Origin: a bacterium
GTDB taxonomy: Bacteria; Desulfobacterota; Binatia; HRBIN30; CADEER01
Direction: 5' to 3'
NCBI GenBank assembly: GCA_019637795.1
Contig: JAHBUY010000001.1
Location: 331,001-395,000 of the forward strand
DNA: 64,000 nt
The notes under the pieces were generated by a model. It was not told the DNA's origin. It did no database searches and saw only the letters and a list, made by a program, of their open reading frames with translations. How positions within the stretch are numbered: position 1 is the stretch's first letter; each line of letters starts with the position of its first letter. Both the position numbers and the translations under genes were made by a program. Below are positions 8,158 through 16,293 of this stretch, one piece after another.

Positions 8158-8598
8158 ATGAAGAACATCCTCGCCGCCGTCGATTTCTCTCCGGTGTCCA
8201 GCGCCGTCATCGAACAGGCCACGGCGCTGTCGCAGGCATTCGGTGCCGCGCTCTGGATGCTGCACGTGGCGGCTCCCGATCCCGATTTCGTCGGCTACGA
8301 GCCGGGACCGCAGAGCGTGCGACGCTCGGTGGCAGCCGGGTTGCACGACGATCATCGCCGGCTGCAGGAGGAGTCGGCGGCGGTGCGCCAGCGCGGCGTC
8401 GACTGCACCGCGTTGCTGGTGCAGGGAACGACGCCCGACACCATCGTGCGCGAGGCCGATCGGCTGGGCGTCGATCTCGTCGTCCTCGGCTCGCACGGCC
8501 ACGGCGCGATCCGTCGCGCCCTCCTCGGCAGCGTCAGCGAGCACGTGCTGCATCACGCCCGCCGCCCGCTCCTGATCGTGCCGGCGCCGCGCGCCTGA
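8158..8598 (+). CDS. Universal stress protein (UspA family)
   Basis: 146 residues, a single Usp domain. It starts KNILAAVDFSPVSS with the conserved Asp after beta-1 and ends with the ATP-binding signature GSHGHGAIRRALLGSVSE (G-2x-G-9x-G-S type), so it belongs to the nucleotide-binding subclass. Such proteins are cytosolic and form dimers under starvation or oxidative stress. The next gene starts seven bases after its stop, so the hydrolase is probably co-transcribed. No strong ribosome site is visible before the ATG. Confidence 0.9.
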   Translation: MKNILAAVDFSPVSSAVIEQATALSQAFGAALWMLHVAAPDPDFVGYEPGPQSVRRSVAAGLHDDHRRLQEESAAVRQRGVDCTALLVQGTTPDTIVREADRLGVDLVVLGSHGHGAIRRALLGSVSEHVLHHARRPLLIVPAPRA

Positions 8599-8605
8599 GA
8601 CGGCG

Positions 8606-9394
8606 GTGCCGCACGTCGAGCGGCCGAGCGCGGCCATCTACTACGAGGTGTGCGGCAACGGGCCGCCGCTCGTCTTCGCGCACGGCGCCGGCGGCAACAC
8701 GTTGGTGTGGTGGCAGCAGGTCCCATACTTCGCCGGCCGCCATCGGGTCGTCACCTTCGACCATCGCGGCTTCGGTCGTTCGCGCTGCGCCAGGGGACAC
8801 GAGCAGGCGCGCCATTTCGCCGATGATCTGGCGGCGGTGCTCGACGCGGCGGGCATCGAGCGCTGCGCCCTGGTCTGCCAGTCGATGGGAGGGTGGACCG
8901 GCCTGCAACTCGCGCTGGCGCACCCACGGCGCGTCGCCGCCCTGGTGCTGTCCGGGACGCCGGCCGGCATCGCCACCCCTGGCGTCGTCGCCGCGCTCCG
9001 CGCCATCGCCGCGGCGAGCGCCGCCGCCGAGCTCGCCGCGCCGGCGTGGAACCAGCCGCACGTCGCGCTCGCCGCCGATCTCTTCGCGCGCGATCCCACC
9101 CGCGCCTTCCTCTACGAGCAACTCGCGGCGCTCAATCCCGCCGATGCGTTGGCACGCAGCGCCCTGCACGAGGTCATGACCGACCCCGCCCACCTCGTCG
9201 GCTGGCGGATCCCCACCCTGCTGATCGGCGGATCCGAGGACCGGCTGTTCTCCCCCGCCGTCCTGCGCGAGGTCGCCGCGGCCATCCCGGGGGCGACCTT
9301 CGAGGAGATCCCGGTCGCCGGCCACTCGCCCTATTTCGAGACCCCGGAGCGGTTCAACGCCCTGGTTGGCGGCTTCGTGCAGGCCGTTCCCTGA
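8606..9394 (+). CDS. Alpha/beta hydrolase
   Basis: 262 residues starting at GTG. Fold motifs are VFAHGAGGN (oxyanion loop), TFDHRGFGRS, the nucleophile elbow CQSMGG with Ser93, GGSEDRLF carrying the acid and VAGHSPYFETPE carrying the catalytic His. The first position of the elbow is Cys rather than the usual Gly (C-x-S-x-G). There is no signal peptide, so the enzyme is cytosolic. The family includes meta-cleavage-product hydrolases, lactonases and esterases, and the substrate cannot be assigned. It probably shares a transcript with the UspA gene seven bases upstream. Confidence 0.88.
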   Translation: MPHVERPSAAIYYEVCGNGPPLVFAHGAGGNTLVWWQQVPYFAGRHRVVTFDHRGFGRSRCARGHEQARHFADDLAAVLDAAGIERCALVCQSMGGWTGLQLALAHPRRVAALVLSGTPAGIATPGVVAALRAIAAASAAAELAAPAWNQPHVALAADLFARDPTRAFLYEQLAALNPADALARSALHEVMTDPAHLVGWRIPTLLIGGSEDRLFSPAVLREVAAAIPGATFEEIPVAGHSPYFETPERFNALVGGFVQAVP

Positions 9395-9503
9395 CGGCGA
9401 TCATCGCCGCGGGTGACGTTGAATCAACCCTGCGCGTGTGGAACAGACCCGACTGTGCGACGAGACCGGGGTGACGCGCTGCGACACTGACATCGGGGGT
9501 CCC

Positions 9504-10955
9504 ATGACACACGGCAGGATCGGACGCGCGCTGGCGATCGCATGCCTCGCGCTGGCATTCGCCGGCTGCGGCGGCGGCGACGGCGGCGGCTCCGGCACCG
9601 CCGCCGCGACGGCCTGGGTCCACCACTGGAACGAGATCGCCATCGACGCCGCCGGGCTAGACCACACGCCCGTGGCCCCGGGCGAGCAGCGCGTCTTCGG
9701 CGAACAGATCGGCCCCGGTCGCTCGGCGCGGGCGATGGCCATCGTGCACATCGCCGTCTTCGACGCGATGAATGCCATCGCAGGCGGGTACGAGAGCTAC
9801 ACCGGGATCGCGCCGGTGCGCGGCACGGCGTCGATGGAAGCGGCGATCGCCCAGGCCGCCTACGAGACCCTGGCGACGCTCTACCCGTCGCAGGCGCAGG
9901 CCTTCCACGACGAGCTGACGGCGGAGCTGGCCGGCATCCGCGACGACGAGGCGAAGACCCGCGGCATCGACGCCGGCCATCGCGCCGCGGTCGCCATCCT
10001 GGCGCTGCGCGCCTCCGACGGCTCGCAGCATGCCGAGCCGCGCTACGGCGTCGACTACATCGCCGGCGACGGCCCCGGCGAGTGGCGACAGGACCCGGTC
10101 AGCCGTCATCCGCTGGCGCTCGGTGCCCGCTGGGGCGCGGTGCGGCCGTTCGTCCTCGCGGCGGGCGACCAGTTCCGCGCCCCGCCGCCGCCGGCGCTCG
10201 ACAGCGCCGAGTACGCCGCTGCCTATGCCGAGGTGCAGAGCCTGGGCGGCGACGACATCACCACGCCCACGGTGCGCACCGAGGACGAGACCCACATCGG
10301 CATCTTCTGGGCCTACGACGGCACGCCGAGCCTCTGCGCGCCGCCGCGCCTGTACAACCAGATCACCACCCAGATCGCCGAGCAGCGCCACACCAGGGGC
10401 ATGCAGTACGCGCGCCTGCTGGCGCTGGTCAACGTCGCCATGGCCGACGCCGGCATCGCCGTCTGGGACTCGAAGTACCATTACAAATTCTGGCGCCCGG
10501 TGACCGGCATCCGCGAGTCCGATGCCGGCACCGGCCCGACCGGGCTGGGCGACGGCAACGACGCGACCGCCGGCGACCCCGACTTCACTCCGCTCGGCGC
10601 CCCGGCCAGCAACCTCACCGCGCCCAACTTCACGCCGCCCTTCCCCGCCTATCCGTCCGGGCACGCCGGCTTCGGCGGCGCGCTGTTCCAGACCCTGCGC
10701 CGCTTCTACGGTACCGACCAGGTGCCGTTCACCTTCGTTTCCGACGAATTCAACGGCGTCACGCGCGACAACCGGGGCAACGTCCGGCCGTACCTGCCGC
10801 GCAGCTTCACCCGCCTCTCGCAGGCGGAAGACGAGAACGGCCAGAGCCGCATCTACCTCGGCATCCACTGGGCGTTCGACAAGTCCCAGGGCATCGCCCA
10901 GGGCAACCGCGTCGCCGATTACGTCTTCGAGCACGCCTTCCGGCGCCGGCGGTAG
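9504..10955 (+). CDS. Vanadium-dependent haloperoxidase/PAP2-type lipoprotein, copy 1
   Basis: 483 residues from the ATG at 9504. A 22-codon upstream extension is rejected because the lipoprotein leader RALAIACLALAFAGC follows this Met. The lipobox AFAGC is followed by a Gly-rich linker. The three vanadate/phosphate-binding motifs of the family are intact: K324-x6-R331-P in SKYHYKFWRP, P384-S-G-H387 in PAYPSGHAGFG, and S448-R449-x3-G-x-H455 in SRIYLGIHWAFD. It should lie on the outer face of a membrane as a haloperoxidase (halide plus peroxide to hypohalous acid) or as a phosphatase of the same fold; sequence alone does not separate these. It is followed 32 bases later by a close paralogue. 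Confidence 0.9.
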   Translation: MTHGRIGRALAIACLALAFAGCGGGDGGGSGTAAATAWVHHWNEIAIDAAGLDHTPVAPGEQRVFGEQIGPGRSARAMAIVHIAVFDAMNAIAGGYESYTGIAPVRGTASMEAAIAQAAYETLATLYPSQAQAFHDELTAELAGIRDDEAKTRGIDAGHRAAVAILALRASDGSQHAEPRYGVDYIAGDGPGEWRQDPVSRHPLALGARWGAVRPFVLAAGDQFRAPPPPALDSAEYAAAYAEVQSLGGDDITTPTVRTEDETHIGIFWAYDGTPSLCAPPRLYNQITTQIAEQRHTRGMQYARLLALVNVAMADAGIAVWDSKYHYKFWRPVTGIRESDAGTGPTGLGDGNDATAGDPDFTPLGAPASNLTAPNFTPPFPAYPSGHAGFGGALFQTLRRFYGTDQVPFTFVSDEFNGVTRDNRGNVRPYLPRSFTRLSQAEDENGQSRIYLGIHWAFDKSQGIAQGNRVADYVFEHAFRRRR

Positions 10956-10987
10956 CCTCAAACCGCGGCACCCGCCACACTCGCCAG

Positions 10988-12457
10988 GTGCGTTCTCCGG
11001 GACCATCACGGCGCGCCTGGTGGAGGAGCGGCGCGGCCCTGGCCATCGCCGCGCTCCTCGCCGCCTGCGGCGACGGCGGCAGCGCCGACGGCTCGGCCGC
11101 CGCGGTCCTGCAGTGGAACGAGGTCGCCCAGCGCGCCGCGGCGATCGACCACCGTTACGTCACCCGCAGCGAGGATCCGCGCTCGGCCGGCTGGCAGTTC
11201 GGACCGACGCGCACCAGCCGCGCCTTCGCCATGGTCCAACTCGCCGTCGCCGACGCGGTGGCGACGACCAGCGGCGCCTTCGCCCCCTATCTGCGCCGCG
11301 CGCCCGCGGCGGCGGACACCGATGCCGACGCCGCCGTCGCCCAGGCGGCGCACGATGTCCTGGCCGCGCTCTACCCGCTGCAGGCGGCGGACCTCGCTCG
11401 CGATCTCGCCGACGCGCTCGGCCCGCCACCCCACCCGGCGGCGGTCGACCGCGGCATCGACCTCGGCCGCGACACCGCCGCCGCCGTGCTCGCGGCGCGC
11501 GCCGACGACGGCGCGCAATGGCAGACGCCGTTCCAGCCGGTCGATTACCTCTACGGCGACGGCCCCGGCGAGTGGCGCGCCGATCCATTGCACCCCGACG
11601 TCAAGCCGCTGACCCCGCACTGGGGCGCGGTGATCCCCTTCGCGATCGCCAGCGGCGCGCAGTTCCGCGCCCCGCCGCCGCCGGCGCTCGACAGCGTCGC
11701 CTACGCGCAGGCCTTCGCCGAGGTGCACGCCCTGGGCGGCGACGGCCGCGGCTCGCCGACCGCGCGCACCGCCGATCAGACGGTCGCCGGCATCTTCTGG
11801 GGCTACGACGCCCAGCCGTTCCTCTGCGCGCCGGTGAAGCTCTACAACCAGATCGCGGTGCAGATGGCGCGGCGCCGTCACCTCGGCCGCGCCGCCGCGG
11901 CCCGCCTGCTGGCGCTGGTCAACGTCGCCATGGCCGACGCCGGCATCGCCGTCTGGGAGACCAAGTACTACTACAACTTCTGGCGCCCCGTGACCGGCGT
12001 CCGCGAAGCCGATCCGGGCAGCGGCCCGACCGCTCTCGGCGATGGCAACCCGGACACCACGGGCGATCCCGACTGGCTACCGCTGGGCGCGCCGGCCGAC
12101 AACGGCAGCGGCCGCAACTTCACCCCGCCCTTCCCGGCCTACACCTCCGGCCACGCCGGATTCGGCGCCGCGCTGTTCCAGACCCTGCGCCGGTTCTTCG
12201 GCCGCGACGACGTCCGCTTCACCTTCGTCTCGGAGGAATTCGACGGCGTCACCGTCGACCAGGACGGGGTCGTCCGCCCGCGCCTGCCCCGCACCTTCGC
12301 CAGCTTCAGCGCCGCCGAGGAGGAGAACGGCCAGAGCCGCATCTACCTCGGCGTGCACTGGGCGTTCGACAAGGTCGAGGGCATCCGCCAGGGCCGCGCC
12401 GTCGCCGACCAGGTGTTCGATTCGATCCTGCGGCCGCGTCGCGCGGCGCCGCGCTGA
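10988..12457 (+). CDS. Vanadium-dependent haloperoxidase/PAP2-type lipoprotein, copy 2
   Basis: 489 residues from a GTG, chosen because it is followed at once by an Arg-rich n-region and the lipoprotein leader ALAIAALLAAC. It is a tandem paralogue of the preceding gene along the whole length (shared FRAPPPPALDS, LLALVNVAMADAGIAVW, ENGQSRIYLG). The K326-x6-R333-P motif (TKYYYNFWRP) and SRIYLGVH are intact. The second motif reads YTSGH instead of YPSGH, keeping the catalytic Ser387/His389. The spacing indicates one operon. Divergence is spread along the protein, so the duplication is not recent. It ends 16 bases before the convergent MaoC gene. Confidence 0.9.
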   Translation: MRSPGPSRRAWWRSGAALAIAALLAACGDGGSADGSAAAVLQWNEVAQRAAAIDHRYVTRSEDPRSAGWQFGPTRTSRAFAMVQLAVADAVATTSGAFAPYLRRAPAAADTDADAAVAQAAHDVLAALYPLQAADLARDLADALGPPPHPAAVDRGIDLGRDTAAAVLAARADDGAQWQTPFQPVDYLYGDGPGEWRADPLHPDVKPLTPHWGAVIPFAIASGAQFRAPPPPALDSVAYAQAFAEVHALGGDGRGSPTARTADQTVAGIFWGYDAQPFLCAPVKLYNQIAVQMARRRHLGRAAAARLLALVNVAMADAGIAVWETKYYYNFWRPVTGVREADPGSGPTALGDGNPDTTGDPDWLPLGAPADNGSGRNFTPPFPAYTSGHAGFGAALFQTLRRFFGRDDVRFTFVSEEFDGVTVDQDGVVRPRLPRTFASFSAAEEENGQSRIYLGVHWAFDKVEGIRQGRAVADQVFDSILRPRRAAPR

Positions 12458-12473
12458 GCGCGCGCCCGGCCGG

Positions 12474-13592
12474 TCAGGACAACAGCTCCACCTCGATGCG
12501 CGCCTTGGCCGTGACCTCGTCGCGCTGGTTCTCGCACCACACCTCGAGCGTCACCATGTTGCGGCCGTTCTCGCGCGCCTTCGCCGCCACCTTGCCCTTG
12601 GTCCAGGTGACGTCGCCCATGTAGTTGAACTTGCGGTACTGCGCCTCGATCTTGCGCAGGATGCCGTTGTCGCCCATCCAGTTCGTCGCCCCCTGCATCA
12701 GCCAGGCGCAGCGCTCCGGCCCGAGGTCGTAGGCGCCGGGCAGGCCGAGCAGGTTCTTGGTGAACAGGTTGTCCCAGTGCACGCGCTGCGGCGGCTCGGG
12801 GACGCCCTGCTCGTTGGGGATCATCAGCTTCGGGTGGCGCTTGTAGAGGTTGGCGGCGACCTTGTTGCCGACCAGGTAGACGCCGAAGAACGATTCGAAC
12901 GCGATCTCCGCGGTCGGCGTCAGCGGCCCCTTGAGGATCGGCTTGAGCTCGTCGCCGACCTGCACGCTGTCCCAGGTGCGCTCGACGGCGCGCTCCTCCT
13001 CCTCGTACGACTTCCAGAGCTCGTGGATCTGATCGAGCGTCCAGGTGGAGAGCTCGGTGCCGCCGTACTTGCCGGTCTTCTTCGTGGTGTGGCGCTCGTT
13101 GCGGATCCAGGTGTCGTTGCGGACGCCGATCTTCTCGTCCTTCTGGTTCCAGTAGACCGCCTCGTAGGTCTGGAAGACGGTGCGGCCGCCGGCGAAGCTG
13201 CTCTCCACCTCGCGGACCTCCTTGAGGTACGACTTCGAGCGCACCTTGTCGCCGAGCTTCAGCGGCTGGTCGAACTCGTACATCGACCCGGACCAGATGG
13301 AGTGTACCCCCGGCAGGCCCTCGGGCAGGCCGGCGCTGCCGACGGCGCGCAGCGTGTCGAAGCACTGGATCATGATCGGCGGCGCCAGCAGCGTGCCCCA
13401 GCGCGTCCGCTTGGCGTAGTCCTCGTCGACGTACAGCGGGCTGAGATCGCCGATCGCCAGCGCGAGATGGTAGATCGCGTCGACCGTCACCTCGGTCCGC
13501 CATGGCCGCCGGTTCTCGAACCCCTTGCCGATGCGGGCGCGAATGCGCGTCAGCTCGGCTTCGGTGATCTTGCCGTATTCGACATCTGCCAT
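12474..13592 (-). CDS. MaoC-like double-hotdog acyl dehydratase
   Basis: 372 residues. An N-terminal FAS1-type dehydratase hotdog is seen in VDAIYHLALAIGDLSPLY..., with GTLLAPPIMIQCF. The second half (FMGDVTWTKGKV...VEVWCENQRDEVTAKA) is a MaoC-type hotdog. The family hydrates or dehydrates enoyl/3-hydroxyacyl-CoA thioesters. The A-x-x-x-GD-x-x-PLY segment of the first hotdog is clear, but I cannot identify an unambiguous Asp/His dyad in the second half. It lies 55 bases downstream of the PaaK-like pair on the same strand and likely handles CoA esters made by those ligases. The start ATG is preceded by GAAAGGCGGATTTCGAG. Confidence 0.85.
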   Translation of the reverse strand: MADVEYGKITEAELTRIRARIGKGFENRRPWRTEVTVDAIYHLALAIGDLSPLYVDEDYAKRTRWGTLLAPPIMIQCFDTLRAVGSAGLPEGLPGVHSIWSGSMYEFDQPLKLGDKVRSKSYLKEVREVESSFAGGRTVFQTYEAVYWNQKDEKIGVRNDTWIRNERHTTKKTGKYGGTELSTWTLDQIHELWKSYEEEERAVERTWDSVQVGDELKPILKGPLTPTAEIAFESFFGVYLVGNKVAANLYKRHPKLMIPNEQGVPEPPQRVHWDNLFTKNLLGLPGAYDLGPERCAWLMQGATNWMGDNGILRKIEAQYRKFNYMGDVTWTKGKVAAKARENGRNMVTLEVWCENQRDEVTAKARIEVELLS

Positions 13593-13646
13593 CTCGAAAT
13601 CCGCCTTTCGTGTCGTTGGTCGGAGAAAGGCGTGGCCGGCGACCGG

Positions 13647-14939
13647 TCACGCAGTTGGCTGTTCCTCATCCACCACCCGCGCCGCCTTGAACGCAAACCG
13701 CGGCAGCGCGTTCGGCGCCAGGAGCTCCAGATCGACGGGCACGCCGAGGCGCTCGCGCGCCCGCTCGGCGATCGCGGCGGCGACCGCGGCGCCGTCGCTG
13801 GTCCCGGCGGCCGGATGCTCGACGCGCAGCGGCAGCGCCCGCAGGCCGGGGCGGCGGACGATCTGGTACTCGATCGCGGTGCCGGCGAGCGGCGCGCAGT
13901 CGACCAGCGCCAGCAGCACGTCGATGGGCAGGATCTCGCGGCCGGCGACCGGCACGATGTCCTTCACCCGTCCTTCGTAGAAGAGCCGCCGGTGCGTCTC
14001 GCCGCACGGGCACGGCTTGTCGTTCACCCGCAGCACGTCCTGCAGGTCGTAGCGCAGGAAGGCGTTGTCCTTGCCGAGCACCGTGACCACCAGGTTGCCG
14101 CGCTCGCCGTGGCCGACCGGCCGGCCGCTGTCGCGGTCGAGCACCTCGGCGATGGCGAGATCCTCGTGCACGTGGGCGCCGTCGTCCTCGTCGCAGGCGG
14201 TGCCGAGCATGCCCAGCGCCTCCAGGCCGGCGCTCACCGACTTGTACTGCTCGCGCGGATCCTCGCCCTGCACGTGCAGGTTGAGATCGCGCTCGGCGTC
14301 GTACCCGGCGGCGCGCGCCGCGTCGGCGTACTGGGCGCCGGCGTTGCCGAAGAAGCGGTAGTGCTCGGGCCGCACCATCGCCAGCAGGCGCACCACCTCG
14401 CGCGTCCACGGCCCCTTGCCCGGCGGCGCGCACGGCACGTTGAGCAGCCCGAGCGCCTCGATGCCCTTGGAGAAGCTGATGCCGCCGCCGTACTGGCCGA
14501 AGGGATGCCCGTGCGCCAGGCTCGAGCCGGGGCGCAGCCCCCAGCGCCAGCGCCCGCGGCACACCGCCTCGAGGTCGACGGCCTGGTCGGTGCGGGTCCA
14601 GAGGATCAACGTCGGCTTGCCGCTGGTGCCGGTCGAGCAGCCGATGCGCACGCACTCGTCGATGGTCGAGCCGCGGTAGTCGCCGAGCGGCGGGTGCTCC
14701 GCTTCGCTGGCGCGCAGGTCGTCCTTCACCGTCGTCGGGATGGCGCGCAGGTCGTCGAGCGAGCGGATGTCGCGCGGCGTCAGCTTCGCCGCCTCCAGCT
14801 TGCGGCGGAAGAAGGGGATCGGCCGCTCCCAGATGCGCGCCACCAGCGCCTGCAGCTTCTCGAGCTGCAGCGCCGCGATCCGCTCGCGCGGCATCGTCTG
14901 CACCTCGGGCCGGTAGAAGCGTCGATCTTCCGCGTTCAT
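13647..14939 (-). CDS. Phenylacetate-CoA ligase-like (PaaK family) protein
   Basis: 430 residues from ATG 14939; the longer open frame upstream is antisense-type noise. PaaK-family features are a P-loop CSTGTSGKPT, FGNAGAQYAD, the RYDLQDVLRV hinge region, and a zinc-like CPCGETHRR followed by GRVKDI. It would activate an aromatic or other carboxylic acid to its CoA ester. The ATG overlaps the stop of the upstream gene as ATGA, so translation is coupled. With the upstream PaaK-like protein it may form a two-subunit or two-substrate system. The true substrate is unknown. Confidence 0.87.
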   Translation of the reverse strand: MNAEDRRFYRPEVQTMPRERIAALQLEKLQALVARIWERPIPFFRRKLEAAKLTPRDIRSLDDLRAIPTTVKDDLRASEAEHPPLGDYRGSTIDECVRIGCSTGTSGKPTLILWTRTDQAVDLEAVCRGRWRWGLRPGSSLAHGHPFGQYGGGISFSKGIEALGLLNVPCAPPGKGPWTREVVRLLAMVRPEHYRFFGNAGAQYADAARAAGYDAERDLNLHVQGEDPREQYKSVSAGLEALGMLGTACDEDDGAHVHEDLAIAEVLDRDSGRPVGHGERGNLVVTVLGKDNAFLRYDLQDVLRVNDKPCPCGETHRRLFYEGRVKDIVPVAGREILPIDVLLALVDCAPLAGTAIEYQIVRRPGLRALPLRVEHPAAGTSDGAAVAAAIAERARERLGVPVDLELLAPNALPRFAFKAARVVDEEQPTA

Positions 14940-16165
14940 CCGTGGCTTCTGCGATCGAGGATGGGCGAGGCATCGGCCGCAATGGCGCTGGGGTCGACGA
15001 GGCTCACCTCCATGTTGATCAGCACGTGCGCCTTGAGCCGGTCGCGCACCGCGGCCGCGAGCGCGGCCGTGGGCTCGGCGCAGGCGATGCGGATGACGGC
15101 GGTGTCGTAGCGCTCGCCGGGCGGGTGGTCGACCTCGATCTGGAAGGCGCCGAGCTCGGGAAAGTGGGCCAGGGTCTGCTTCACCTGCGCCGGGTGGACC
15201 AGCACGCCCTTGATCTTGCGGATGCCCCCCACCTGGCCGACGAAGGCGACGCGCGGCGACGGGTCGCCGCACGGGCAGGGCTCGGCGTAGGTGCGAAACA
15301 CGTCGCCCGGCGCGTAGCGCAGCAGCGGCATGGCGCGCTCGCCGAGCTGGGTCACCACCACCTCGCCGCTCTCGCCCGGCGCCACCGGCGCGCCGCTCTC
15401 GGGGTCGAGGAGCTCGACCCACATCTCGCGCGCGTGCAGGTGCATGCCGTCGTGGACGTGGCACTCGCCGGCCAGCGGCCCCATCACCGCCTCGCCGCAG
15501 TGGTCGAACAGCTCGATGCCCAGTCGCTCCTGCAGGCCGGCGCGCAGGCGCGGCGTCAGCGCCTCGGCGGTCGAGAAACCGAGCCGGTAGCGCAGGGGCA
15601 GCCGCTGCTGCTCGGCCGCGTCCGCGATGGTGGCGAGAAACGAGGGCGTGCCGACGTACACCGTGGCGCCGAGCGCGCTGGCGATCTGTGCCTGCAGCTC
15701 CGAGTTGCCGACGCCGCCGTTGATCACCCGGCAGCCGAACGACTCGAAGGCGCGGTGCATGCGCAGGCCGCCCGGCATGATGTGGTACGAGAGCGTGACG
15801 TGCGCCACGTCCTCGCGCCGCACGCCCATGTGCCGCAGGCTCTCGTGCAACGCCTCGACGCCGGTCGGCTCGTCGGCGGTGCGCGGGATGTACAACGGCC
15901 CGGGCGAGATGCTGACGCTGCCGATGCGCTCGACCGGCACCGCGAGCATCGGCCCGAAGGGCGGCGCCGTCTTCTGCGCCGCCGGCACCTCCGGCTTGCG
16001 GGTCAGCGGCACCAGGCGACGGAAGTCGTCCGGCGTGCGGATGTCCGCCGCGAGCACGCCCGCGGCCGCCAGCTTCTCGCGGTAGAACGGCGAGTCGCGG
16101 GCGACGCGCGCGAGCGCCTCGCGCACCTGTTCCCAGGCGTCGGTTGTGGACGAGCTGGCGGTCAC
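14936..16165 (-). CDS. PaaK-like AMP-binding protein with degenerate P-loop
   Basis: About 409 residues from GTG 16165. An in-frame TTG at 16177 is also possible, but it lies inside a palindromic operator, which favours the downstream GTG. PaaK-like N-terminus (SPFYREKLAAAGV, FRRLVPLTRK) and C-terminus (RYAPGDVFRT, CPCGDPSPR, GGIRKIKGVLVHPAQV). Where ligases have SSGTTGKPT, this protein reads SISPGPLYIPRT, so the phosphate-binding Thr/Gly/Lys residues are missing. I recall related PaaK-like proteins with an SPGPIY motif but did not check. It may bind substrate differently or serve as a partner of the downstream PaaK-like enzyme, which it overlaps by 4 bases. Confidence 0.82.
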   Translation of the reverse strand: MTASSSTTDAWEQVREALARVARDSPFYREKLAAAGVLAADIRTPDDFRRLVPLTRKPEVPAAQKTAPPFGPMLAVPVERIGSVSISPGPLYIPRTADEPTGVEALHESLRHMGVRREDVAHVTLSYHIMPGGLRMHRAFESFGCRVINGGVGNSELQAQIASALGATVYVGTPSFLATIADAAEQQRLPLRYRLGFSTAEALTPRLRAGLQERLGIELFDHCGEAVMGPLAGECHVHDGMHLHAREMWVELLDPESGAPVAPGESGEVVVTQLGERAMPLLRYAPGDVFRTYAEPCPCGDPSPRVAFVGQVGGIRKIKGVLVHPAQVKQTLAHFPELGAFQIEVDHPPGERYDTAVIRIACAEPTAALAAAVRDRLKAHVLINMEVSLVDPSAIAADASPILDRRSHG

Positions 16166-16173
16166 GACAATGC

Positions 16174-16189
16174 CCAAACGACCGTTTGG
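16174..16189. promoter_or_regulatory. TetR-type palindromic operator (PaaR-like)
   Basis: CCAAACG-AC-CGTTTGG: a perfect 7-bp inverted repeat with a 2-base centre, in the short gap between the minus-strand PaaK-like operon and the plus-strand amidase. From memory, the Thermus TetR-family repressor PaaR of phenylacetate genes binds CNAACGNNCGTTNG, and bases 16175-16188 match that pattern at every fixed position. The site lies directly before a PaaK-like gene and overlaps its possible TTG start. No TetR gene is in the window, so the regulator would act in trans. Confidence 0.65.
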
Positions 16190-16293
16190 CTATCAGACGT
16201 TAGCCGCGAGGGTCAAGGCACGCGACCGGCGCGCGGCGGGCGTCGTCGCCGCGCCTTTCTCCACCGCCGCCGTCTGTGCTCTACCTGCCCGCC

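Noticed and set aside
9397..9409. GGCGATCATCGCC as a terminator or operator after the hydrolase gene
   Set aside because: Only a 6-bp stem with a one-base centre; expected by chance in such GC-rich DNA, with no supporting context.
11963..11989. Apparent Lys-to-Asn loss of the vanadate lysine in the second haloperoxidase
   Set aside because: The motif is K-x6-R-P and its Lys is the one in TKYYYNFWRP, which is conserved. The Asn is at a variable position (Lys in copy 1).
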